This document shows positions 15,994 to 24,071 of a DNA stretch of 64,000 nt, one piece after another. Made by a program: the position numbers and the translations under genes. Origin of the DNA: JAGHKQ01 sp041920565. GTDB taxonomy: Bacteria > Bacillota > Bacilli > Bacillales > Bacillaceae_G. The stretch is taken from assembly GCA_041920565.1 (NCBI GenBank), contig JBHGXS010000043.1:1-64000 (forward strand), in the 5' to 3' direction. The notes under the pieces were generated by a model that had not been told where the DNA came from, did no database searches, and was given only the letters and a program-made list of their open reading frames with translations. Within the stretch, counting starts at the first letter, position 1, and each line of letters begins with the position of its first letter.

Positions 15994-16357
15994 ACTTTTC
16001 TAAAAATTCAATGCGGTTGTTGAACGGGTCGCGGAAGGAAAAGCGCGTTACACCCGGAATAGGTTTTTCATCTTGTGTTTTCACACCATGCTCTTCCAGA
16101 TAAGCACGTACCTTTAACACATTTTCTACTTCAAATGCGGGGTGCCGTTTGCTGTCATACCCTTCCATATTTTCTGCGCCGATATGGAGCTCTACATCTC
16201 CGGCTTTATACCATAATCCTCCGTTCGCTTTTAGAGCTTCCGGTTTTTCTATTTCCGTAAAGCCTAGTACATCGGTATAAAAGGAACGGGCTTCATCCTC
16301 TTTTCCAAATGGGATGCAAATTTGAATGTGGTCGATTCGTTTAATTTGAATTTTCAT
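15992..16357 (-). CDS. VOC-superfamily (glyoxalase/bleomycin-resistance fold) protein
   Basis: A 121-residue single-domain protein of paired beta-alpha-beta-beta-beta modules. IDHIQICIPFGKEDEARSFYTDVLGF contains the first metal-ligand His and the conserved FY-x-x-x-LGF, GLWYKAGDVELHIG the next strand pair, and SFRDPFNNRIEFLE the terminal D-P-x-x-N-x-I-E metal site. This matches metal-dependent dioxygenase or glyoxalase-like enzymes. The substrate is not predictable. AGGAGGGGTAAC is the ribosome site. Single gene. Confidence 0.85.
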   Translation of the reverse strand: MKIQIKRIDHIQICIPFGKEDEARSFYTDVLGFTEIEKPEALKANGGLWYKAGDVELHIGAENMEGYDSKRHPAFEVENVLKVRAYLEEHGVKTQDEKPIPGVTRFSFRDPFNNRIEFLEK

Positions 16358-16423
16358 CGTTACCCCTCCTGTAAAATTTTTCTATCTTCACTATAATACG
16401 AGAGTCTCGCCAAGGAAAATCAC

Positions 16424-16487
16424 GATTTGTTAACAAATCTTATAAGAAAACGTTATTTTACATATTTGTATTTTTTGGAAATAACGT
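16424..16487. promoter_or_regulatory. palindromes upstream of the VOC gene
   Basis: A perfect 16-bp palindrome, GATTTGTTAACAAATC (16424-16439), and a looser inverted repeat, ACGTTATTT/AAATAACGT (16450-16487), lie in the region transcribing leftward into the VOC gene. They could be operators; no regulator is encoded nearby. Confidence 0.35.
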
Positions 16488-16524
16488 AAGGGAAACGAAA
16501 GTTTAGGGGGAGGTATTAATGAAT

Positions 16525-16555
16525 AAAGCTGTTAAGAGTGTTCTTAACAGCTTTC
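16525..16555 (-). terminator. terminator of the 49-residue gene
   Basis: AAAGCTGTTAAGA-GTG-TTCTTAACAGCTTT perfect hairpin directly after the leftward small gene. Confidence 0.7.
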
Positions 16556-16559
16556 AAAA

Positions 16560-16709
16560 TTAGGACGGATCAACTTCATCGTAGGAGAGAGTCGTGACTT
16601 TCGTGTATTCGCCCCGTTCAATTTCTTCTTTTGTTGCGCTTTGTCTTAGCTCTTCACGGTCGCTTATGCCCGGAGCTATAGTTGGCTCTTCTTTGGTACG
16701 TTTTTTCAT
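16560..16709 (-). CDS. 49-residue hydrophilic protein of unknown function
   Basis: ATG with a GAAAGGAGTG site opens a 49-codon frame: MKKRTKEEPTIAPGISDREE, then LRQSATKEEIERGEYTKVTT, ending LSYDEVDPS. It is charged, has no membrane segment or cysteine, and is followed by a clean terminator hairpin. Strong start signal and terminator support translation. Similar short charged proteins are common in Bacillus and several are sporulation or stress products, but I do not recognise this one. Confidence 0.6.
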   Translation of the reverse strand: MKKRTKEEPTIAPGISDREELRQSATKEEIERGEYTKVTTLSYDEVDPS

Positions 16710-16761
16710 CAATATGCACTCCTTTCACCTTATACGTTCCCGCGCAAGAGGAAAAGTATGC

Positions 16762-17277
16762 TTATAAATCAAGTGCAAAATGTAAAAAATCCAGTTTTTC
16801 GCCGTTTCATTCTATCTTGTTTTGCTCAATACGAAATAGTCGAAATCCGTTGTGAAGAAGCGCCTTTTGCGAGCCGATGTTGGTTTGGGTTGTATGAGCT
16901 TCTATACAATGTAAGCCATAATCTGTTCGTGCTTTTTTAACAAGTTTAACAGCTTCCGTTGCGTAGCCTTTTCTTGTATGAGCCTCTCCAATACGGATAT
17001 CCTACTCTGCTTTCTTGTTCTTTATATTCGTTACGTTGATTCGTCCGATAATGCTTCCTTCTTCATCGCGGATGATGTGCATGTAAGAGGTGCCGTCTGT
17101 TTGTTCAGCGAGTAAGCCCTTTAAAGCTTCAAGAAATCGTTCCAGAATATAATGCTCATCCTCGCGGCTTAGTGCCATGGTTTCAAAAAAGCTCCGATTT
17201 TCCCATTCGAATTGAAGCAATTCACCCCCTATATCTTCAGTCAAACGGTGAAGCGTTACTTTTCCCGCATCATTCAC
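16762..17277 (-). pseudogene. GNAT-family N-acetyltransferase, inactivated by two in-frame stops
   Basis: The frame from MNDAGKVTLHRLTED to the final ALDL and stop is 172 codons, the usual length for a RimJ/RimL-type GNAT. It contains EEGSIIGRINVTNI (beta-strand region), then RIGEAHTRKGYATEAVKLV, which is the acetyl-CoA-binding motif A, and ALLHNGFRLF, the usual GNAT C-terminal strand. A TAG at 17002-17004 interrupts just before motif A and a TGA at 16807-16809 comes near the end (expected Leu). No frameshift is needed. The gene overlaps the kinase gene upstream by 4 bp, so they once formed an operon. Confidence 0.8.
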
Positions 17278-18182
17278 CTCTTTTGCAGTAGACTATCAAA
17301 CAACTCAGCAACCATCATAGTATCTTCCCATCCATATCCGTGGTCTTCCACCGTCCACCATGAAGAGAGCACACAGTGGCATAGCCCCCAGCTCAACATT
17401 CGTTCCCGGTCCAGCTGTAAATCAGATGATAATTGATCCACCCGTCTTTTTAGCACCTGTTTTGGATTGGAGCGGGTGAGTAACTGATTGCGTAAATAGG
17501 CAACCGTTTCGTATTCCGCTTCTCCAATCACTCCTTTTGGGTCAATCGCGAGCCACGGCTCCCGTTCTGCAGACAGTACATTATCATGATGGAGGTCTCC
17601 ATGAAGCAAGAGAGGGGAGGATATGGATTTGATAAGCTGCGGAAAAAGGGCTTCCGCTTTTTCTACCAGTTCCTTTGGAAACGGTCCCGTTCCGCCTTCA
17701 AAATGGGTGCGGAGACGTTCCAGTCCTTTTGCCCACTTCGCGATAGAAGGGAACGAATGGTGCTCAGGAGCCGGCTTCCATAGCTTTTTCATTACTTGCG
17801 CCATAATGGATGCGGCTTGTTCTTCCGCCATGCTTGCCAGAGAGGCGCCGGGCGCTAATCGTTCCAGCAGCATGGCACCGTTTTTAAGGTCGGCTTCAAG
17901 TAATTTTACGATGCCCTCTCCGTTATAGTATTGTAGTGCTTGCATTTCGTTTTGCAGCTCCCCGCACGGCACGCCAAGCTTCAATACACATTCCATTCCA
18001 TCTGTGCGATAAGCAGGGAGCACATAGTTATACGTTAGGTTGGAGAAGGGGGATTGCACGCGTAAAGACCACCGTTCTTCATATTCTTTCAGTACAGTTG
18101 GAAGCTGCTTCAGCCATTCTCGTCCTTTTTCTCCAAAAACCTCAACTGTCGTGCGGGCAAAGCCTTCAGGAATATGGATCAT
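17274..18182 (-). CDS. aminoglycoside/hydroxyurea phosphotransferase-like kinase
   Basis: A 302-residue protein of the APH(6)/hydroxyurea-kinase family. It shows a nucleotide-binding beta sheet (YRTDGMECVLKLGVPCGE), the catalytic loop LLLHGDLHHDNVL with its Asp, and the metal-binding AIDPKGVIGEAEYE. The family phosphorylates streptomycin-like aminoglycosides and hydroxyurea, though many chromosomal members have unknown substrates. The ATG has GAGGTG upstream. It is followed, with a 4-bp overlap, by the dead acetyltransferase gene. Actual resistance cannot be inferred. Confidence 0.8.
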   Translation of the reverse strand: MIHIPEGFARTTVEVFGEKGREWLKQLPTVLKEYEERWSLRVQSPFSNLTYNYVLPAYRTDGMECVLKLGVPCGELQNEMQALQYYNGEGIVKLLEADLKNGAMLLERLAPGASLASMAEEQAASIMAQVMKKLWKPAPEHHSFPSIAKWAKGLERLRTHFEGGTGPFPKELVEKAEALFPQLIKSISSPLLLHGDLHHDNVLSAEREPWLAIDPKGVIGEAEYETVAYLRNQLLTRSNPKQVLKRRVDQLSSDLQLDRERMLSWGLCHCVLSSWWTVEDHGYGWEDTMMVAELFDSLLQKR

Positions 18183-18325
18183 ACTGTAACACCTCGTTTC
18201 CTATCTGTTTCCATTATTTGTCGTAAAAATAATTCTGTAAAGGAGCAAATAAGAATCAGCACAGGACATTGGTTGAAAAGATTTGTGATACAATAAGAGG
18301 GAATGTTACATAGGAGGTCAACGTC

Positions 18326-18634
18326 ATGGCAATTGTAGATATCACCATCATTCCAATCGGTACAGAAACAACAAGCGTAAGTCAGTATGTAGCGGATATC
18401 CATAAAGTGCTGGAGAAAAACGCTCATCGTGTAAAATATCAGCTTACTCCGATGAACACCATTATTGAAGGTGAGCTGCCTGTTTTATTTGAAATCATTC
18501 AAGAAATGCATGAAGTTCCGTTTACAAAGGGAGTGAAGCGCGTAGCGACGAACCTTCGCATTGATGACCGCCGCGATAAAGAAAGCTCCATGGAAAAGAA
18601 ATTACAATCTGTAAAGGCGAAGTTAGAGGAATAG
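18326..18634 (+). CDS. MTH1187-family thiamine-binding protein (YqgV-like)
   Basis: A 102-residue protein of the DUF77/MTH1187 family: MAIVDITIIPIGTETTSVSQYVADIHKVLE, then YQLTPMNTIIEGELPVLFEIIQEMHE, and VATNLRIDDRRDK. Members are ferredoxin-like homotetramers or dimers that bind thiamine or hydroxymethylpyrimidine-like ligands (YkoF relatives). The ribosome site AGGAGG is ideal. Single gene ending in a terminator. Ligand binding is known for family members; the role here is unknown. Confidence 0.8.
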   Translation: MAIVDITIIPIGTETTSVSQYVADIHKVLEKNAHRVKYQLTPMNTIIEGELPVLFEIIQEMHEVPFTKGVKRVATNLRIDDRRDKESSMEKKLQSVKAKLEE

Positions 18635-18644
18635 AGAAGACGAA

Positions 18645-18675
18645 AGCTGGTCCGGTGCGGCCGGCTGTTTTTATT
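18645..18675 (+). terminator. rho-independent terminator
   Basis: AGCTGG / CCGGCT GC-rich hairpin followed by a T-rich tract. Confidence 0.6.
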
Positions 18676-18748
18676 TAGTATGAATATTTGTAACCCTCTA
18701 AAATGTGACCTATAATAAACATAAGAATGAGCAGGGAGGGAAACGGGG

Positions 18749-18994
18749 ATGGAGAAAACCTTTCAACAGCAGTTCGACGGCTTGCTTGAAAAATATACGG
18801 AATTGCTTCTCGGCGAAAGCAATGAGGAGCTAAAGGAAAAAGTCCAAATGTGGGCGCTGTATTCTTATATTGCGAAATCGATGCCGGCGCTGGCGAAGCA
18901 TTGGAATGATACGTATCCGGATGCGAAGCAGCAAATGATGAAATTGATAGCGGAAATAAAACAACTGAACGATGCGCATCGGGCAAAGAAATAA
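18749..18994 (+). CDS. yusU: YusU-family protein (DUF2573), intact copy
   Basis: An 81-residue, mostly helical soluble protein: FQQQFDGLLEKYTELLLGES, KEKVQMWALYSYIAKSMPAL, then IAEIKQLNDAHRAKK. It matches my recollection of B. subtilis YusU/DUF2573, a family of unknown function found only in Bacillus relatives. GGGAGGG lies upstream of the ATG. A frameshifted second copy of this gene, with the same terminator, lies on the far side of the gab cluster (25529-25757), so this region was duplicated. Confidence 0.75.
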   Translation: MEKTFQQQFDGLLEKYTELLLGESNEELKEKVQMWALYSYIAKSMPALAKHWNDTYPDAKQQMMKLIAEIKQLNDAHRAKK

Positions 18995-18999
18995 CGAAC

Positions 19000-19033
19000 A
19001 AGCTGTTGAGCGGAACACTCAACAGCTTTTTTG
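19000..19033 (+). terminator. terminator of yusU
   Basis: AAGCTGTTGAG-N6-CTCAACAGCTT stem plus T run; the identical hairpin follows the decayed yusU copy near 25725-25757. Confidence 0.85.
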
Positions 19034-19039
19034 TTTAAA

Positions 19040-19090
19040 GGGTAAGAAAGTATAAAATAAAATATTGTATTATACTTTCTTACCCCCTTA
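19040..19090. repeat. palindromic repeat, copy 1
   Basis: A perfect 16-bp stem, GGGTAAGAAAGTATAA with its complement, around a 14-nt loop, followed by CCCTTA. A near-identical copy in opposite orientation is at 27096-27145. It lacks a T run, so it looks like a dispersed palindrome more than a terminator. Confidence 0.7.
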
Positions 19091-19140
19091 AGGGCAACTA
19101 GGCAATCAACTGCACACCAGAGGCGCTAGCCAAGTTTTCT

Positions 19141-19239
19141 TTACTGTTTGTACGGAAATTGTGAAGCATATTGGGAAAATTGCTGCTGGGCTTGCTGCGG
19201 CATAATGGATTGCTGTCCGCCATATTGTTTCTGTTGCAT
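19141..19239 (-). CDS. 32-residue glutamine-rich protein
   Basis: AAGGAGGA six bases before ATG opens a 32-codon frame: MQQKQYGGQQSIMPQQAQQQ, then FSQYASQFPYKQ. A third of the residues are Gln. Very small Gln-rich proteins are common among Bacillus spore components (gamma-type SASP and spore coat or core peptides), so a spore product is plausible. No closer identification is possible. It lies between the palindromic repeat and the gab cluster. Confidence 0.55.
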   Translation of the reverse strand: MQQKQYGGQQSIMPQQAQQQFSQYASQFPYKQ

Positions 19240-19492
19240 AAAACATCCTCCTTAAGATAAATAGTTTCATGTATAGAGTCCTTCTGTTTGCTATCGTTAT
19301 TCGAAGCAGAAAACAACAGACAGTAATATGGAAAAGTAACCTCTTTTTAATCTCAGCAAGCTTAATGGATGAAATAGTCACGTGAGTCAAAAATGGTTTA
19401 TTTGAGTCTTAAACGACTTGAAATACACCATTCTTTTATTTGTTTTTACTAAAAATCAAGAATTACGCAATAATTATTTGATAATTCCGAAT

Positions 19493-19508
19493 TGGCACAT
19501 ATATTGCA
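19493..19508 (+). promoter_or_regulatory. sigma-54 (SigL) -24/-12 promoter of gabT
   Basis: TGGCAC-N5-TTGCA matches the sigma-54 consensus exactly and lies 43 bp before the gabT start. A sigma-54 activator gene (gabR) follows gabT. An inverted repeat GAATTA/TAATTC just upstream may belong to the activator site. Confidence 0.88.
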
Positions 19509-19550
19509 TGTGAAATAGGTGCAATGTTGAAAAAGAAAGGGAGACTATTT

Positions 19551-20912
19551 ATGAAAAAATATGCACAAGTACACACATCCCTTCCAGGCCGGAATGCGAA
19601 TCACTTACTGGAAAGAAGAAATGCTATCGTTCCGAAAGGGGTAAGTTTTGGAATTCCTACCTTTGCACAGGCAGCTTCGGGTGCTTTAGTGACAGATGTT
19701 GACGGCAATACTTTCATTGACTTTGCAGGAGCGATTGGGACTATCAATGTAGGACATAGTCATCCTAAAGTGGTACAAGCATTAAAAGAACAAGCGGAAA
19801 GCTTCATTCACACTGGATTTAACGTAATGATGTATGAATCATATATTGAACTGGCTGAAAAGCTGGCAGCATTGGCCCCGGGTGATCATGAGAAGAAAGT
19901 GCTGTTCCAAAACAGCGGGGCGGAAGCGGTTGAAAATGCAGTGAAAATTGCAAGAAAGTATACAAAGAGACAAGGGATTGTAACGTTCACAAGAGGATTC
20001 CACGGCAGAACGCTGATGACAATGACGATGACAAGCAAAGTAAAGCCATATAAATTCGAATTTGGACCGTTCGCTCCAGAAGTGTATAAAGCGCCGTTTC
20101 CATATTCTTACCGCCGACCTGGCGAAATGAGCGAGGAAAGCTATAACCAATACGTGTTACAAGAATTCAAGAACTTCATGATCAACGAAGCAGCACCAGA
20201 AACAATCGCCGCAGTGGTAATGGAGCCTATTCAAGGAGAAGGCGGGTTCATTGTGCCGAGCAAGACCTTCGTGCAAGGAGTCTATGAGTTTTGTAAAGAA
20301 CACGGCATCCTGTTCGTTGCCGATGAAATCCAGACCGGGTTTGCGAGAACAGGCACTTACTTTGCGATTGAGCATTTCGATGTGGTGCCGGACCTTATCA
20401 CCGTTTCAAAGTCGTTGGGAGCAGGGGTGCCAATCAGCGGAGTGATCGGAAGAAAAGAAATCATGGATGAAGCCAACCCTGGGGAATTGGGAGGCACTTA
20501 CAGCGGAAGTCCGCTGGGCTGTAAAGCTGCGCTTGCGGTGTTGGACATCATTGAGGAAGAAAATTTGAATGCGCGCGGAAAAGAAATCGGCGATATTGTA
20601 GTCGGCAAACTGAGTGAGCTGGCTGAAAAGTATGAGTGCATTGGAGAAATCCGAGGCATCGGAGCCATGTGCGCGATGGAACTTGTGGAAGACCGCGTGA
20701 CGAAACAGCCGGCGAAGGATATGACGAACCAAATTATTAAAGAAGCGAACAAAAGAGGTTTGTTGCTGTTGAGTGCAGGTGTGTTCGGGAACGTAATTCG
20801 TTTCCTGATGCCAATCGTGATTACGGATGAACAGCTGCAGGAAGGTTTGGATATTTTGGAAGAGTCTATGCAGTCTGTTATGAATAAAAGGGCAGCAGGA
20901 AGTGCTCTTTAA
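19551..20912 (+). CDS. gabT: 4-aminobutyrate aminotransferase
   Basis: A 453-residue class-III PLP aminotransferase, which moves the amino group of GABA to 2-oxoglutarate, giving succinate semialdehyde and glutamate. Motifs seen are FQNSGAEAVENAVKIARKYT (cofactor phosphate region), GFHGRTL, VVMEPIQGEGG, LFVADEIQTGFARTG with the PLP-binding Asp, and SKSLGAGVP with the Schiff-base Lys. I start at the ATG after AAAGGGAGA, not 27 bp upstream. First gene of the sigma-54-dependent gab cluster. Confidence 0.93.
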   Translation: MKKYAQVHTSLPGRNANHLLERRNAIVPKGVSFGIPTFAQAASGALVTDVDGNTFIDFAGAIGTINVGHSHPKVVQALKEQAESFIHTGFNVMMYESYIELAEKLAALAPGDHEKKVLFQNSGAEAVENAVKIARKYTKRQGIVTFTRGFHGRTLMTMTMTSKVKPYKFEFGPFAPEVYKAPFPYSYRRPGEMSEESYNQYVLQEFKNFMINEAAPETIAAVVMEPIQGEGGFIVPSKTFVQGVYEFCKEHGILFVADEIQTGFARTGTYFAIEHFDVVPDLITVSKSLGAGVPISGVIGRKEIMDEANPGELGGTYSGSPLGCKAALAVLDIIEEENLNARGKEIGDIVVGKLSELAEKYECIGEIRGIGAMCAMELVEDRVTKQPAKDMTNQIIKEANKRGLLLLSAGVFGNVIRFLMPIVITDEQLQEGLDILEESMQSVMNKRAAGSAL

Positions 20913-21020
20913 TCATATGTAAATGAGCTGTTATATAGATCGTCTTACTCCATGCAATATTTATTTATGAATCTTCCCTCTTACTTTGATATACTTTTTG
21001 TAGTAAGGGGGATGGATATC

Positions 21021-22385
21021 ATGATTGCGAAAGAAACAGAACTGGGTCTTATAAATGCAGAGCTGAATGACATATTCGAATCATCATTCGATGAAATATT
21101 CGTAACGGATCAATACGGAGTTGTGATAAGAGTGAATTCTGTATGCGAAAGCAATTATCATATGCGCGCAGACGAGATAGTAGGGCAGCATGTAGAAGAT
21201 CTTCAGAAGAAAGGAATTTTCTACCCATCCGCCACATTGCAAGTGATAAAAACAAAGCGTTCCATCGAGTTGCTTCAGCATACGAAATACGGACGATATC
21301 TGCATGTGCAGGCACGCCCCGTGTTTGATTCAGAAGGAAACTTAAAAAGGGTCATCAGCTACTCGAGAGATTTGACTGAACTTAAACGTTTAAGTCAGAA
21401 AATTGATGAAATTGAAAAGGAACTGCAAGTATATAAAAAAGGAGCAAAGGAACCTCTGCCGATCGAAGGATTCATTACAAAAAGCACAAGTATGCAAAAC
21501 ATTTTGACGCTCGTACAGAAAATCGCCAAAGTGGACAGCACTGTTCTCATATTGGGGGAAACTGGTGTGGGAAAAAGCAAAATTGTACGGAAGCTTCATG
21601 AGTTGAGCGATCGAAGCGACCGTCCCTTAAACGAGGTCAACTGTGCCGCATTGCCTGATCACCTTGTCGAATCCGAACTGTTCGGTTATACCGCAGGCAG
21701 CTTTACAGGTGCTTTGCGAGGCGGAAAAAAAGGTTTGATTGAAGCATCCGACAAAGGAATCCTCTTTTTGGATGAGGTGGCGGAGTTGCCGCTGCATATT
21801 CAAGGGAAACTATTGCAAGTGCTGCAAGAGAAAAAAATCAGGCCGATCGGCAGCGAGTCCGCTATACCGATAGATGTGAGATTCGTTGCGGCCACGAACC
21901 GGGATTTAGAGAAAATGGTGGAAGAGGGGACGTTTCGGAAAGATTTGTTTTATCGATTGAATGTGATACCGATCCACATTCCTCCTTTGCGGGAAAGAAA
22001 AGAGGATATTTTGCCGTTGGTGTATCATTTTATCAATTATTTCAGCGGTCTGTATGACCGAAACGTTAAGTTTTCGCCTAAAGTTTTGGAAACGCTGCTG
22101 GATTATAAATGGGAAGGAAATATAAGGGAATTGGAAAATATGATTGAACGCTTAGTCGTAACAGCTGATGAGGTCGTTACGCTGAATGACCTTCCTTGCT
22201 GTATGAAACAAAATAGTATTGTCAGTATGGAACGGTCCCTTCATGAAATTTTGGAGGAAGTGGAAAAAACGGTCGTGCTTGACGCATACGAGAAATACCA
22301 GTCTTCTTATAAAGTGGCTGAGAAGCTTGGAATCAGTCAATCCGCCGCGACACGAAAGATCAGGAAATTTTTAGGAGAGAAGTAA
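21021..22385 (+). CDS. gabR: sigma-54-dependent activator of the gab genes (PAS-AAA+-Fis)
   Basis: A 454-residue enhancer-binding protein. An N-terminal PAS domain (residues about 18-120; SSFDEIFVTDQYGVVIRVNS) is followed by the AAA+ domain with Walker A GETGVGKS, the sigma-54-contact loop GSFTGA (a GAFTGA variant), Walker B GILFLDEVAELP, and arginine-finger region FRKDLFYRLNV. A C-terminal Fis helix-turn-helix ends KVAEKLGISQSAATRKIRKF. In B. thuringiensis, GabR of this type activates the gab genes with SigL. The ATG with AAGGGGG 9 nt upstream is preferred. PAS may sense GABA or a metabolite; this is inferred. Confidence 0.88.
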   Translation: MIAKETELGLINAELNDIFESSFDEIFVTDQYGVVIRVNSVCESNYHMRADEIVGQHVEDLQKKGIFYPSATLQVIKTKRSIELLQHTKYGRYLHVQARPVFDSEGNLKRVISYSRDLTELKRLSQKIDEIEKELQVYKKGAKEPLPIEGFITKSTSMQNILTLVQKIAKVDSTVLILGETGVGKSKIVRKLHELSDRSDRPLNEVNCAALPDHLVESELFGYTAGSFTGALRGGKKGLIEASDKGILFLDEVAELPLHIQGKLLQVLQEKKIRPIGSESAIPIDVRFVAATNRDLEKMVEEGTFRKDLFYRLNVIPIHIPPLRERKEDILPLVYHFINYFSGLYDRNVKFSPKVLETLLDYKWEGNIRELENMIERLVVTADEVVTLNDLPCCMKQNSIVSMERSLHEILEEVEKTVVLDAYEKYQSSYKVAEKLGISQSAATRKIRKFLGEK

Positions 22386-22434
22386 GGCAAGGGAATGTTT
22401 TTTACATGAGATTACAACAAGGAGAGGACGAAGA

Positions 22435-23862
22435 ATGAATCAAACATTAATGTATATAGACGGAAAATGGGTAGGAGAAGATCTTGATATCATCAAGGTC
22501 AGCAATCCGGCAACGAATGAAATTATCGCTTCCGTACCAAACGGGGGAAAAGAAGAAGCAACGCAAGCGGTACATGCAGCTCATGAGGCATTCAAAACAT
22601 GGTCGGCAAAAACAGCTGCCGAACGCAGTGCGCGTTTGTTGAAATGGCACGAGCTGATTGAACAACATAAAGAGGAAATAGCGGAATTGATGACGCGGGA
22701 ACAAGGAAAACCGCTGCAAGAAGCGATGGGCGAAGTGAACTATGCGAATGGCTTTATCTCTTGGTATGCGGAAGAGGCAAAACGCATCTACGGCCAAACC
22801 ATTCCATCTTCCCATGCGAACAAGAGAATTCTTGTACAAAAGCAGCCGGTAGGAGTTGTGGCGGCAATTACACCTTGGAATTTTCCGGCTGCCATGATCA
22901 CGAGAAAAGTGGCACCGGCTCTTGCGGCGGGCTGCACAGTCGTCCTCAAGCCGGCGGAACAAACGCCTCTTACCGCTTTGAAATTGGCGGAGTTGGCAGA
23001 AAAGGCAGGCATTCCTGCGGGGGTGTTGAATGTTGTGACCGGAAAAGCGTCGGAAATCGGACAAGCGTGGCTGGAGGACTCCAGGGTCACGAAATTGACT
23101 TTTACGGGATCTACGGAAGTAGGGAAGCTGTTGATGAGAGGCGCGGCCGATACGGTCAAAAAGATTTCATTGGAATTGGGCGGGCATGCGCCGTTTATTG
23201 TCATGGATGATGCTGACATCGATAAGGCGGTTGCAGGACTGATCGGCTCGAAATTTAGAAACGCCGGACAAACATGCGTATGCACAAACCGGGTATATGT
23301 CCAAGAGTCGATCTCCGCCATTTTCAGCGAAAAAGTAGTTGAAGCAGTTTCAAGGTTGAAAGTGGGCAACGGGCTGGAAGAAGGAATCGACATTGGTCCG
23401 CTGATTGATGAAGCGGCGATTCGAAAAGTGAAGTCGCAGATTGATGATGCAATCAGAAAAGGCGGGCAAGTGTTGGTCGGAGGAAAAGCCGCAGAGACCG
23501 GGGGAGGATATTTCTTCGAACCGACCGTCGTATTCGGAGCAAGTGACGATATGCTCTGTATGACAGAAGAGACATTCGGTCCATTGGCGCCGATCGCCAC
23601 CTTCAAAACCGAAGATGAAGTCATCCAAAGAGCTAATAATACTCCTTATGGATTAGCAGCATATGTGTTTACAGAAAACATAGGGCGGGCGATCCGCATC
23701 AGCGAGCAGCTTGATTATGGAATCATCGGGCTGAATGATGGTTTGCCTTCCGTTCCGCAAGCTCCGTTCGGCGGATTCAAAGAGAGCGGTTTGGGAAGAG
23801 AGGGCGGACATTACGGCATAGAGGAGTACTTAGAAGTGAAATATATCTCTATCGCTTTCTAA
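22435..23862 (+). CDS. gabD: succinate-semialdehyde dehydrogenase [NAD(P)+]
   Basis: A 475-residue aldehyde dehydrogenase that oxidises succinate semialdehyde to succinate, completing GABA breakdown. Visible are the cofactor site ITPWNFPAAMITRKVAPALA, FTGSTEVGK, the catalytic Glu in KKISLELGGHAP and the catalytic Cys in RNAGQTCVCTNR, where a second Cys two residues later matches the redox-switch pair known in GabD. C-terminal PFGGFKESGLGREGG is standard. A GGAGAGG site precedes the ATG. It follows gabR by 49 bp. Confidence 0.93.
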   Translation: MNQTLMYIDGKWVGEDLDIIKVSNPATNEIIASVPNGGKEEATQAVHAAHEAFKTWSAKTAAERSARLLKWHELIEQHKEEIAELMTREQGKPLQEAMGEVNYANGFISWYAEEAKRIYGQTIPSSHANKRILVQKQPVGVVAAITPWNFPAAMITRKVAPALAAGCTVVLKPAEQTPLTALKLAELAEKAGIPAGVLNVVTGKASEIGQAWLEDSRVTKLTFTGSTEVGKLLMRGAADTVKKISLELGGHAPFIVMDDADIDKAVAGLIGSKFRNAGQTCVCTNRVYVQESISAIFSEKVVEAVSRLKVGNGLEEGIDIGPLIDEAAIRKVKSQIDDAIRKGGQVLVGGKAAETGGGYFFEPTVVFGASDDMLCMTEETFGPLAPIATFKTEDEVIQRANNTPYGLAAYVFTENIGRAIRISEQLDYGIIGLNDGLPSVPQAPFGGFKESGLGREGGHYGIEEYLEVKYISIAF

Positions 23863-24071
23863 AGTCGTCCTTAGGCGCGCCTTGCTTATGAGGATGGTCC
23901 GTTCCGGCAAGGCGTACCTTTTGGATCTTTCAGGCGATTTCAGTCGCAGTGAAAATCGTCTGTCTTTAATTATTTGAATATTAAATGAATTTTGAAACTA
24001 TAAATAAAACACAACAGGTATGAACAGCTTGAAGGTTTGGTGTCACAGTATACACAATGGGAGGAAAGTAT

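Noticed and set aside
16519..16563. 14-codon rightward ORF with a GGGGGAGG site (MNKAVKSVLNSFQN)
   Set aside because: It coincides with the perfect hairpin that terminates the leftward 49-residue gene; the reading frame is explained by the palindrome.
16758..16940. 60-codon rightward ORF
   Set aside because: It lies on the opposite strand of the decayed acetyltransferase gene and has no ribosome site or recognisable composition.
17274..18182. Acquired antibiotic-resistance gene
   Set aside because: The kinase family fits, but there are no mobile-element signs and many chromosomal Bacillus members have unknown substrates; resistance is not claimed.
22788..23624. Long leftward ORF (278 codons) opposite gabD
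   Set aside because: It is a mirror of the gabD coding frame, Ser/Thr/Pro-rich without motifs, and no start signal is present.
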